Positions 1-5,910 of a DNA stretch of 7,316 nucleotides are shown here, piece after piece. This DNA is from an uncultured Eubacteriales bacterium (lineage in GTDB: Bacteria > Bacillota > Clostridia > Oscillospirales > Acutalibacteraceae), in the NCBI GenBank assembly GCA_900320235.1, contig ONRO01000072.1, forward strand, positions 1 through 7,316. Reading direction: 5' to 3'. Each line of letters opens with the position of its first letter. Within the stretch, counting starts at the first letter, position 1. A program made the translations under genes and the position numbers. Below the pieces are notes generated by a model. It was not told the DNA's origin. It saw nothing but the letters and a program-made list of their open reading frames with translations, and did no database searches.

Positions 1-823
1 AGGCCACTATGCAGTAGGTCAGTTCAACATCAACAATCTTGAGTGGACAAAGGCTATCCTTCTTACAGCTCAGGAGCTTAACTCTCCGGTTATCCTTGGT
101 GTATCTGAGGGTGCAGGCAAGTATATGACAGGCTTCGGTACAGTTGCAGCTATGGTAAAGGCTATGGACGAATCTCTCGGAATTACAGTTCCGGTTGCTC
201 TTCACCTTGACCACGGTACATATGAAGGCTGCTACAAGTGTGTAAAGGCTGGCTTTACATCCATCATGTTCGATGGTTCACACTATCCTTTTGAGGAGAA
301 CCTTGCAAAGTCACAGGAACTCGTAAATGTTGCTCATAACCTCGGTCTTTCAATCGAGTGTGAGGTTGGTTCAATCGGCGGCGAGGAAGACGGCGTTGTT
401 GGTATGGGCGAATGTGCAGATCCTGACGAGTGCAAGACTATCGCTGATCTTGGCGTTGATATGCTCGCAGCAGGTATCGGTAATATCCACGGCAAATATC
501 CTGAGAACTGGCAGGGTCTTTCATTCGAGACTCTTGATGCTATTCAGGCTAAGACAGGCGAGATGCCCCTCGTTCTCCACGGCGGCACAGGTATCCCGGC
601 TGACATGATAAAGAAGGCTATTTCACTCGGCGTTTCAAAGATCAATGTTAACACAGAGTGCCAGCTTTCATTCCAGGAAGCTACAAGAAAGTATATTGAA
701 GAGGGCAAGGATCTTCAGGGCAAGGGCTTTGACCCGAGAAAGCTTCTCGCTCCGGGCTTTGAGGCTATCAAGGCTACTGTTAAAGAGAAGATGGAGCTCT
801 TCGGTTCAGTAGGCAAGGCTTGA
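1..823 (+). CDS. fba: Class II fructose-1,6-bisphosphate aldolase, 5'-truncated by window edge
   Basis: Cytosolic glycolytic and gluconeogenic enzyme that splits fructose-1,6-bisphosphate into dihydroxyacetone phosphate and glyceraldehyde-3-phosphate using a divalent metal, usually zinc. The reading frame is open from base 2, before any ATG; the first visible residues are GHYAVGQFNINNLEWTKAI, a standard class II N-terminus. About 15-20 residues are therefore probably missing, and 273 are visible. Class II motifs occur in order: HLDHG (catalytic Asp and first metal His, bases 203-217), an acidic stretch ECEVGSIGGEEDG, GNIHG (metal His at 488-490), LHGGTG (metal His at 578-580) and SKINVNTE (phosphate binding). 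The short length suggests the class IIB (FbaA-like) group. Codon use is strongly biased (AAG, GCT, CTT/CTC, GGC), as expected for a highly expressed gene. It is followed at once by a strong terminator and is unlikely to be co-transcribed with the next operon. The family call is very secure. Confidence 0.97.
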   Translation, partial: GHYAVGQFNINNLEWTKAILLTAQELNSPVILGVSEGAGKYMTGFGTVAAMVKAMDESLGITVPVALHLDHGTYEGCYKCVKAGFTSIMFDGSHYPFEENLAKSQELVNVAHNLGLSIECEVGSIGGEEDGVVGMGECADPDECKTIADLGVDMLAAGIGNIHGKYPENWQGLSFETLDAIQAKTGEMPLVLHGGTGIPADMIKKAISLGVSKINVNTECQLSFQEATRKYIEEGKDLQGKGFDPRKLLAPGFEAIKATVKEKMELFGSVGKA

Positions 824-849
824 TTCTTAAGGTAAACGGATATATAATC

Positions 850-891
850 AACTCCCGGTTTGCATTATGCAAACCGGGAGTTTTCATTTTT
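850..891 (+). terminator. Rho-independent terminator after fba
   Basis: A perfect 15-bp stem (850-864 pairing with 868-882, core ACTCCCGGTTTGCA) closes on a 3-base TTA loop. It is followed by a T-rich tract (881-892, interrupted by CA). It lies 26 bases past the aldolase stop codon. Stem length, GC-rich core and T tract make this a strong intrinsic terminator. Confidence 0.95.
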
Positions 892-892
892 T

Positions 893-1060
893 CTGCTCAG
901 AAGTTTTGCTTTGACTTTGCAGGAAAAATTGGCATTCACTATTGTTCTTATAAGTTATAACGATCAGATGTATATGCTTTCGTGCACCTTTCAGTAAATT
1001 TTATGAATAATATGAATTCCATATCTATGCAGATTAAAGCTTTCTGAAAAAAATATAAGT
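893..1060. other. AT-rich intergenic stretch without a recognisable gene
   Basis: The gap between fba and the GntR gene is 306 bases (824-1129). Its left end holds the fba terminator and its right end the promoter and dyad of the next operon. In this middle part I find no start codon with a ribosome binding site leading into a credible ORF and no RNA gene. The only symmetric element is TTATAA-G-TTATAA (948-960), which may be chance in AT-rich DNA. Confidence 0.6.
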
Positions 1061-1063
1061 GTA

Positions 1064-1092
1064 TTGACAAGTATTATGTGATAGTATATAAT
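1064..1092 (+). promoter_or_regulatory. Consensus sigma-A promoter of the GntR-ABC-CPBP operon
   Basis: A perfect -35 TTGACA (1064-1069) and a perfect -10 TATAAT (1087-1092) are separated by exactly 17 bases. Transcription should start near 1099, giving a leader of about 31 nt before the GntR start codon. A promoter this strong normally needs repression, which fits a self-repressing regulator as first gene. Confidence 0.9.
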
Positions 1093-1093
1093 G

Positions 1094-1112
1094 TGTATAA
1101 TGTATATATACA
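1094..1112. promoter_or_regulatory. Candidate operator for the operon's own GntR/YtrA regulator
   Basis: A 12-base perfect palindrome TGTATATATACA (1101-1112) sits immediately downstream of the predicted transcription start. An additional TGTATA half-site at 1094-1099 forms a second dyad, TGTATA-N7-TATACA. YtrA-subfamily repressors bind short inverted repeats overlapping their own promoter, so the position fits autoregulation. The AT-only core could also arise by chance, so assignment to this regulator is inferred from location. Confidence 0.5.
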
Positions 1113-1129
1113 ATTTTGGAGGTTATCGG

Positions 1130-1504
1130 ATGGATATTATAATCAGCAATTCCGCCGGAAAGCCTATTTACGAGCAGATATCCTCACAGATCAAGGAAAT
1201 GATAATGAACGGTACTCTCAAGGAGGGTGATGCGCTGCCCTCGATGAGATACCTTGCCCAGCAGCTCAGGATAAGCATCATCACAACAAAGCGTGCTTAT
1301 GAAGATCTTGAGCGTGACGGCTTCATACAGTCATTCACAGGAAAGGGCAGCTTTGTCAGCGTCAGAGATCAGGAATTTGTCCGTGAGGAGGGGCTGAGGC
1401 AGATAGAAAGCAATCTTATGCTTGTTATTGAAAAGGCTAAGCAGTGCGGTGTTGAGCTTGAGGAAATTCAGGAGCTTCTTAAAATGCTTTACGAAGGAGA
1501 ATGA
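1130..1504 (+). CDS. GntR-family transcriptional regulator, YtrA subfamily
   Basis: A 124-residue DNA-binding repressor. Residues 11-78 form a GntR winged helix-turn-helix: KPIYEQISSQIKEMI (helix 1), LPSMRYLAQQLRISIITTKRAYEDLERDGFI (recognition region) and a GKGSFV wing. The remaining ~45 residues (80-124) are a short, highly charged helical tail with no large effector domain, which defines the YtrA subfamily. The start is set at 1130 because GGAGG (1118-1122) lies 7 nt upstream; an in-frame ATG at 1091 overlaps the -10 box and cannot be transcribed from this promoter. It is the first gene of the operon, and the ABC ATPase follows almost without gap. In the family the usual targets are the adjacent ABC transporter genes, with derepression under cell-envelope stress or a transported compound. 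The ligand here is unknown. Confidence 0.93.
   Translation: MDIIISNSAGKPIYEQISSQIKEMIMNGTLKEGDALPSMRYLAQQLRISIITTKRAYEDLERDGFIQSFTGKGSFVSVRDQEFVREEGLRQIESNLMLVIEKAKQCGVELEEIQELLKMLYEGE
1494..1499 (+). promoter_or_regulatory. Ribosome binding site that decides the ABC ATPase start
   Basis: AAGGAG lies inside the last codons of the GntR gene. It ends one base before the ATG at 1501 but 7 nt before the ATG at 1507. Normal spacing therefore favours 1507 as start, two codons downstream of the longest possible ORF. Confidence 0.7.
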
Positions 1505-1506
1505 AC

Positions 1507-2385
1507 ATGAAGGATATCAAAAACGCGATCGAGATCAAGGATCTTACAAAGAAATATGACGGATTCACACTCGACAATATCAGCTTCAACGTACCTAAGG
1601 GCAGTATAATGGGCTTTATCGGACAAAACGGTGCGGGAAAAACTACAACTATAAGGCTTATGCTGAATCTTATCAAAAAGGACAGCGGAAGTATCAGGCT
1701 TCTGGGTCTTGATAATGCAGAAAATGAGAATGAGGTCAAATCTCAGATATCGGCTGTATTTGACGAGCTGCCTTTCCATGAACAGATCAATGCAAATCAG
1801 CTTTCCGTAATACTTTCTGATGTTTTTGACAGCTGGGATAAAAAGACATATTTCAGCTATCTTGATCGTTTTTCTCTGCCGAGAAAAAAACGTTTCGGAG
1901 AGTTTTCAAAAGGCATGAAAATGAAGCTTCAGATCGCAGCTGCACTTTCACACGGTGCAAGACTGCTGATTATGGATGAAGCCACGACTGGACTTGACCC
2001 TGTTGTAAGGAACGAGATCCTTGATATTTTCCTTGAATATCTGCAGGATGAGGAGAACAGCATACTTCTTTCCTCGCATATTACGACCGATCTTGAGAAG
2101 ATAGCAGACAGCGTTACCTTCATTGACAGGGGCAGGATATTACTCAGCGGAGGAAAGGACGAAACCGTAGAAACACATGGAATTATCAAATGCGGTAAAA
2201 ATGAATACAAGGATATTGACAAGGCAGATATAGTAAGTGCAAGGCTTACTGATTTCGGTGCAGAGGTGATGATAAACGACAGGGAAAAAGCTGTAAAGAA
2301 ATACAGCGGTCTTACCATAGATGATACGACACTTGAGGAAATAATGCTCTTTTATGTACGCCGTGAAAAAGGAGAGTGGAAATAA
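1507..2385 (+). CDS. ABC transporter ATP-binding protein (YtrB/BcrA-like)
   Basis: Cytoplasmic ATPase subunit expected to power the two membrane subunits encoded downstream. It has 292 residues from the ATG at 1507. Motifs: Walker A GQNGAGKTT (39-47), signature-like FSKGMKMKL (133-141), Walker B LLIMDEA (153-159) followed by GLDP (162-165), and the switch histidine in SSH (His191). The canonical LSGGQ is replaced by FSKGM, common in YtrB/BcrA-type exporters of peptides and antibiotics. The Q-loop region (AVFDELPF, 83-90) has acidic residues where glutamine is usual. The C-terminal ~80 residues form an accessory domain typical of this group. It starts 2 bases after the GntR stop and its stop overlaps the next start (TAATG), which suggests translational coupling. 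Substrate cannot be read from sequence. Confidence 0.93.
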   Translation: MKDIKNAIEIKDLTKKYDGFTLDNISFNVPKGSIMGFIGQNGAGKTTTIRLMLNLIKKDSGSIRLLGLDNAENENEVKSQISAVFDELPFHEQINANQLSVILSDVFDSWDKKTYFSYLDRFSLPRKKRFGEFSKGMKMKLQIAAALSHGARLLIMDEATTGLDPVVRNEILDIFLEYLQDEENSILLSSHITTDLEKIADSVTFIDRGRILLSGGKDETVETHGIIKCGKNEYKDIDKADIVSARLTDFGAEVMINDREKAVKKYSGLTIDDTTLEEIMLFYVRREKGEWK

Positions 2386-3125
2386 TGAAGGGACTTCTTT
2401 ACAAGGATCTTCTACTGTCACGGAAATATTATTTTGTTGTGTTTCTTTATTGTATGTTATTTGCCCTGATTGCGGTGCTGATGAGGATAAGCATGATCTG
2501 CGGAAACCTTTCAGACAACAAGGAGGTCGTTGAATCTCTGTCGCGTAATATGTATATTCTTCGCTATACACCCGGCGCAGCTATGCTGATAGCTTTTATA
2601 AATGACGGCGGAACAGATTATTCCGATATCAGATCCGGCTGGCTTCTTTTCAGCCGTACAACTGCGCTGCGCCCGGAAAAGCTTGTCGGTGCAAGGTTTG
2701 TTTTCAAAGCGTCAGCGCTAACGGCAGCATTGATTTTCAGTCTTGTATATATGATTGTGTTCGGTCTGACCGGCGGTGACGGAATTACACCCGGAATGCT
2801 GCGCAATATTTTTTCAGTTTATTTTTTGTCAATTGCAGTTTCTTTCTTTGCAACTGCGTTAGCACTTGTTTTCAGAAAAAAGCAGATCTCTCAGATTATC
2901 TGCGTAGGCACTGTTGGTGTTGCAGGTCTGCTGCTTACTACCCTGATGATAGTAAAGCTTGATAAGATCGATGCCAGCAAGGACTTTGATCTGCTTGATT
3001 TTCTGAAAGGCGAATTCAGCGGAATAATAAACTATATTCTTCCGGCAGCCGCTGCCTTGTTTGTGATCTCGGCTGTGTTAAGCTATATCACTTCTGTAAA
3101 AGCACTGAAAAGGAGGGAAGGCTGA
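2385..3125 (+). CDS. ABC-2 type transporter permease, first membrane subunit
   Basis: A 246-residue integral membrane protein, probably a permease partner of the upstream ATPase. Roughly six hydrophobic segments are visible at about residues 17-38, 58-72, 107-128, 142-163, 170-190 and 213-236, with a basic C-terminus (KALKRREG). The N-terminus MKGLLYKDLLLSRKYY resembles ABC-2 permeases of the ABC2_membrane_5 type, where a short amphipathic segment precedes the first membrane helix. The start is placed at 2385, overlapping the ATPase stop by one base. An in-frame GTG at 2376 is only one base from the GGAG (2371-2374) and is less likely. It ends in a TGATG overlap with the next gene. Family membership is inferred from topology, motif style and context; no catalytic residues are expected. 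Confidence 0.85.
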   Translation: MKGLLYKDLLLSRKYYFVVFLYCMLFALIAVLMRISMICGNLSDNKEVVESLSRNMYILRYTPGAAMLIAFINDGGTDYSDIRSGWLLFSRTTALRPEKLVGARFVFKASALTAALIFSLVYMIVFGLTGGDGITPGMLRNIFSVYFLSIAVSFFATALALVFRKKQISQIICVGTVGVAGLLLTTLMIVKLDKIDASKDFDLLDFLKGEFSGIINYILPAAAALFVISAVLSYITSVKALKRREG

Positions 3126-3838
3126 TGTTCGGTCTGATTTACAAAGAGCTTATCACGCATAAGAAACAGCTGCTGGCTATACTTCCTGTTCTGATCTTTT
3201 TTATCGGATTTTCAGTAATTCCTCCTATAACAACTCCTGATCTTACAGAAATAGAGCTTGAGTTTGTTCTGATTCTTTGCAGCATAATGGTTATGATTAC
3301 CCTGACTCTGTTTGAACAGGGTGTCTTTGAAGCAGACGAAATAAAAAGATGGCAGTCATATATCGCATCTGCCCCTGACGGAATCAGGAAGCAGATCGGA
3401 TCAAAATATATCTTCAACGCATTACTTTCGTGTGTAACGGTTTCCATTCTTACGGTTGCATTTTCAATAGCATCCTGTATAAACGAAACAGAGGTCAATA
3501 TATCAGATATGCTGCTTTATCAGCTTCTGTGGTTGCAGTTCCTGATAAATGCAGTGGAGATACCGTTTCTTGTCCGTTTCGGAAGCAAGCACGGGAATGA
3601 ATTCCGGATGATAATTTTTGCGCTGTTAACAATGATCGCAATAATATACGGACTGTTCGGAGATCTGTCAGTTTTCGGGTCTTTGGAAAGCTTTCTCAAA
3701 TGGATAAAGGATTTTCTGACAGATACCTCGTCATATTTTCTTCTTATTACGCCTGCTGTGACAATGATACTATACTATATTTCCTATAAGATATCATGCA
3801 GACTTTATCTGAAGGGGGGACAGTATTATGACAAATAA
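3125..3838 (+). CDS. ABC-2 type transporter permease, second membrane subunit
   Basis: A 237-residue membrane protein that starts on the last base of the preceding permease stop codon; GGAGG (3112-3116) is 8 nt upstream. The opening MFGLIYKELITHKKQLLAIL parallels the first permease (MKGLLYKDLL...), so the two probably arose by duplication and form a heterodimeric channel. A cytoplasmic stretch FEADEIKRWQSYIASAPDGIRKQIGSKYIF (69-98) matches the form seen in the ABC2_membrane_5 family, where an acidic-rich loop is followed by a basic segment before the next helix. Hydrophobic segments lie near 17-33, 45-64, 96-117, 135-150, 160-180 and 203-224. It overlaps the next gene by 11 bases. Overall divergence from the first permease is high, and the transported compound is unknown. 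Confidence 0.85.
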   Translation: MFGLIYKELITHKKQLLAILPVLIFFIGFSVIPPITTPDLTEIELEFVLILCSIMVMITLTLFEQGVFEADEIKRWQSYIASAPDGIRKQIGSKYIFNALLSCVTVSILTVAFSIASCINETEVNISDMLLYQLLWLQFLINAVEIPFLVRFGSKHGNEFRMIIFALLTMIAIIYGLFGDLSVFGSLESFLKWIKDFLTDTSSYFLLITPAVTMILYYISYKISCRLYLKGGQYYDK

Positions 3839-4709
3839 AAGGACAGAGATAAAACGCCTGCTCCTCTATCTGATATTTGCATTTGTTCCTCCATATGTTC
3901 TTGCGTTCATATATACTGCTGATTACGGCTGGAAAAACGACAATCCATGGTTCGGAGTTATTACTTCCGTATCAATGTTTTTTCCGGCAGCTGCCAATAT
4001 CATAACAAGGCTTATCACAAAAGAAGGCTTCAGCAAAAGTCTTTTAAGAATCAGGCTGAAGGGTAATATGCGGTATTTTGTTATTGCCCTGCTGCTGCCG
4101 GTAGTGTGCTCGGTGATAACTGCTGTAATAATGGCTGCTGTATTGCTGCCGTCAGGAAGTCTTGGCAATATGGTAACAAAGATGGATTACGGAAAGCTTG
4201 CTGCAACGGTGTTATATGTAATAACAATGAGCATAGTATTCATGCTGTTCGGCTTTGGCGAAGAATTCGGTTGGCGGGGTTACCTGACACCAAAGCTTGA
4301 AAAGCTTATGCCTGCACCTGCTGCAATAATAGTAAGTGGAATTATCTGGGGACTCTGGCACGCTCCGATTATCGCCTGCGGACATGATTTCGGCAGAGAT
4401 TATGCGGGATATCCCTGGGTCGGAATAGGACTGATGTGTGTAAGCTGTGTATTCATAGGCTGTTATCTTACAGCTCTGACGAAGAGGACAGGTTCTGTTC
4501 TCCCTGCATCGCTGGCACATATGGCAATCAATACGATAGCATCTGCTGTTGTTTCATTCATGCTTATGACATGTGCAACGGAAAATGTGGAGATACAAAC
4601 GGATTTTAACTATTCAATTATATTCTTTGGAGTAATATCCTCAGTTTCCCTTGCAGCAGGCATCATCCTGACAGAAGCCGGAAAAAGAAAACAGAAAAAT
4701 GATTTATGA
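3828..4709 (+). CDS. CPBP-family intramembrane metalloprotease homologue (CaaX protease/bacteriocin-processing type)
   Basis: A 293-residue multi-pass membrane protein. The CPBP (Abi, Rce1-like) motifs are all present: EEFGWRGYL (145-153) supplying EExxxR (Glu145, Glu146, Arg150), WGLWHAP (174-180) supplying His178, and HMAIN (231-235) supplying His231 and Asn235. It is therefore likely to be an active protease rather than a decayed one. Bacterial members include bacteriocin self-immunity proteins and proteins acting on peptides or regulators in the membrane. The start at 3828 has a G-rich ribosome binding site (3813-3818) 9 nt upstream and overlaps the second permease by 11 bases, so it belongs to the same transcript. 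Membership in an ABC-2 exporter operon suggests a role in peptide resistance or processing, but the substrate is unknown. A hairpin follows the stop. Confidence 0.92.
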   Translation: MTNKRTEIKRLLLYLIFAFVPPYVLAFIYTADYGWKNDNPWFGVITSVSMFFPAAANIITRLITKEGFSKSLLRIRLKGNMRYFVIALLLPVVCSVITAVIMAAVLLPSGSLGNMVTKMDYGKLAATVLYVITMSIVFMLFGFGEEFGWRGYLTPKLEKLMPAPAAIIVSGIIWGLWHAPIIACGHDFGRDYAGYPWVGIGLMCVSCVFIGCYLTALTKRTGSVLPASLAHMAINTIASAVVSFMLMTCATENVEIQTDFNYSIIFFGVISSVSLAAGIILTEAGKRKQKNDL

Positions 4710-4717
4710 TAAAATGA

Positions 4718-4750
4718 TCCGGTCCGATACGCTGAAAGTATCGGACCGGA
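4718..4750. terminator. Probable bidirectional terminator between the CPBP gene and cysK
   Basis: A perfect 13-bp stem (4718-4730 with 4738-4750, core CCGGTCCGATAC) has a 7-base loop GCTGAAA. It begins 8 bases after the CPBP stop and lies 27 bases past the convergent cysK stop. Flanks are AT-rich on both sides (ATTATATTAAAAT on plus; TCATTTTATC on minus) but lack an uninterrupted T run. It probably ends both transcripts, more weakly than the fba terminator. Confidence 0.8.
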
Positions 4751-4777
4751 ATTATATTAAAATGGAGATGTGTTTAA

Positions 4778-5707
4778 TCAATTGAAAAGGTCTGTTGAAA
4801 GGTAACGCTCGCCGGTATCGGGAAGGATTACAACAATGCGCTTGCCTGCATTTTCCGGACGGTTTGCAAGAACTGAAGCAGCATGGAGAGCAGCACCGCT
4901 TGAAATACCAACGAGAACACCCTCGCTGTGTGAGAACTGCTTGGAAGCCTCAAAAGCATCCTCGTTTGCGACAGGAAGAACCTCATCGTAAATATCAGTA
5001 TTGAGTGTTTCCGGAACAAAGCCTGCACCGATACCCTGGATTTTGTGCGGACCTGCCTTACCCTCGGAAAGCACAGGTGAAGTCTTGGGCTCAACAGCGA
5101 CTACCTTGACATCAGGATTTTTTTCCTTAAGGAACTTGCCTGTACCGGAGAGAGTACCGCCTGTGCCGACACCTGCAACGAAAATATCTACCTTACCGTC
5201 TGTATCATCCCAGATTTCAGGACCTGTTGTATCATAATGAACCTGAGGATTAGCAGGATTGACGAACTGTCCAAGAATAACTGCGCCGTCAGTTTCATTT
5301 TTAAGCTCCTCAGCCTTTGCAATAGCACCTTTCATACCCTTAGTGCCGTCTGTAAGAACGATCTCAGCACCGTAGGCTTTGAGAAGGTTTCTGCGTTCAA
5401 TGCTCATGGTTTCAGGCATTGTAAGAATAGCCTTGTAGCCCTTGGCAGCAGCTGCTGAAGCAAGGCCGATACCTGTATTGCCGCTTGTAGGCTCGATGAT
5501 TGTTGCGCCGGGCTTGAGAAGACCTTTCTGCTCTGCATCCTCGATCATACTTTTTGCTATTCTGTCCTTAACAGAGCCGGCCGGATTAAAATATTCAAGC
5601 TTTGCAAGGATCTCAGCCTTGACATTCTTTGCTTTTTCAAAGTTATTAGCTCTGAGCAAAGGTGTTTTACCGATAAGCTCTGTAATGCTGTTGTAAATTT
5701 TTGACAT
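4778..5707 (-). CDS. cysK: Cysteine synthase (O-acetylserine sulfhydrylase)
   Basis: PLP-dependent cytosolic enzyme that makes L-cysteine and acetate from O-acetyl-L-serine and sulfide, the last step of sulfur assimilation. It has 309 residues, normal for the family. Motifs: NPAGSVKDR with the PLP-binding lysine (Lys47), TSGNTG (74-79, substrate loop), GVGTGGT (179-185, PLP phosphate binding), GIGAGFVP (225-232), ISSG (268-271, Ser270 near the pyridine nitrogen) and [10 protein letters not shown] (296-305) at the C-terminus. The start at 5707 is chosen because AAAGGAG (5723-5717 on the minus strand) is well placed and the family N-terminus [18 protein letters not shown] begins there. The frame stays open 50 codons upstream, but that extension runs over the promoter and is not family-like. 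Codon use is strongly biased (AAG, GCT), suggesting high expression. No cysE is adjacent. The enzyme class is secure; CysK versus CysM subtype is slightly less so. Confidence 0.96.
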   Translation of the reverse strand: MSKIYNSITELIGKTPLLRANNFEKAKNVKAEILAKLEYFNPAGSVKDRIAKSMIEDAEQKGLLKPGATIIEPTSGNTGIGLASAAAAKGYKAILTMPETMSIERRNLLKAYGAEIVLTDGTKGMKGAIAKAEELKNETDGAVILGQFVNPANPQVHYDTTGPEIWDDTDGKVDIFVAGVGTGGTLSGTGKFLKEKNPDVKVVAVEPKTSPVLSEGKAGPHKIQGIGAGFVPETLNTDIYDEVLPVANEDAFEASKQFSHSEGVLVGISSGAALHAASVLANRPENAGKRIVVILPDTGERYLSTDLFN

Positions 5708-5716
5708 AAAAATGCA

Positions 5717-5723
5717 CTCCTTT
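5717..5723 (-). promoter_or_regulatory. Ribosome binding site that fixes the cysK start
   Basis: AAAGGAG on the minus strand ends 9 nt before the ATG at 5707. It supports this start over upstream ATGs in the same open frame. Confidence 0.85.
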
Positions 5724-5730
5724 GTTGTAT

Positions 5731-5749
5731 GGACGGTCAATAACCGTTC
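5731..5749 (-). promoter_or_regulatory. Small hairpin in the cysK leader
   Basis: On the minus-strand transcript GAACGGT and ACCGTCC (6 of 7 positions pair) enclose a 5-base loop TATTG. The hairpin sits 7 bases upstream of the cysK ribosome binding site. It is short and could be incidental; no T tract follows, so it is not a terminator. Confidence 0.35.
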
Positions 5750-5847
5750 GTTTTTTAACATTATAGTTTTCCGAAAAATTCCTGATAATAACATATATGT
5801 CCAGCAGGCGGAAAACATACTAAACATATAGGAATTACTGTATTTAC

Positions 5848-5876
5848 AATATATCACTCTTTTTCCCTATTGTCAA
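5848..5876 (-). promoter_or_regulatory. Sigma-A promoter of cysK
   Basis: Read on the minus strand: perfect -35 TTGACA (5876-5871), 17-base spacer and -10 TATATT (5853-5848). Predicted transcription start is near 5841, leaving a leader of about 134 nt before the ATG at 5707. The -35 lies only 35-40 bases past the stop of the upstream membrane gene. Confidence 0.88.
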
Positions 5877-5883
5877 GTAGGAA
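5863..5883. promoter_or_regulatory. Candidate operator dyad over the cysK -35 box
   Basis: On the plus strand TTCC-N3-TTG-T-CAA-N3-GGAA is an interrupted inverted repeat (14 of 20 arm positions symmetric) centred at 5873 and covering the whole -35 box. A repressor here would block cysK transcription. Sulfur-responsive Rrf2 proteins such as CymR control cysK in many Firmicutes, but I cannot assign this site to one from sequence alone. Confidence 0.45.
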
Positions 5884-5910
5884 TTGAAAAATTTTTTCCG
5901 GATCGTCAGA

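Larger units (their letters stand above)
5777..5885. repeat. Three AGGAATT motifs around the cysK promoter
   Basis: TAGGAATT occurs twice on the plus strand, at 5829-5836 (just past the predicted transcription start) and 5878-5885 (just upstream of the -35 box), exactly 49 bases apart. A third AGGAATT lies inverted at 5783-5777 in the leader. Recurrence of a 7-8 base word around one promoter suggests binding sites of one regulator. GGAAT-type half-sites recall those of Rrf2/CymR regulators, from memory and not verified. Confidence 0.45.

Noticed and set aside
948..960. TTATAA-G-TTATAA symmetric element in the fba-GntR gap
   Set aside because: It consists almost only of A and T, is not placed relative to a promoter, and is easily explained by chance.
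1091..1129. ATG at 1091 as an upstream start for the GntR gene (13 extra residues)
   Set aside because: It overlaps the -10 box, lies before the predicted transcription start, has no ribosome binding site, and would add residues foreign to the family.
1929..2571. Minus-strand ORFs of 129 and 143 codons opposite the ABC ATPase and first permease
   Set aside because: They lie antisense to well-supported coding sequence, with low-complexity composition and no start signals.
4795..5696. Several plus-strand ORFs of 69-84 codons opposite cysK
   Set aside because: They are antisense shadows of a confidently identified gene, with no ribosome binding sites or family resemblance.
5708..5841. T-box or SAM riboswitch in the cysK leader
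   Set aside because: The leader is short for a T-box, has no recognisable T-box consensus, no anti-terminator/terminator pair with a T run, and no S-box core that I can see.
5708..5857. 50-codon upstream extension of cysK in the same frame
   Set aside because: It runs over the -10 box and the transcription start, is not CysK-like, and the ATG at 5707 has a well-spaced AAAGGAG.
5885..5910. Terminator for the DUF6512-like gene at the AAAAAATTTTT run
   Set aside because: There is no GC-containing stem or loop; the symmetry is only A against T, and the GATC pairs nearby are too short.
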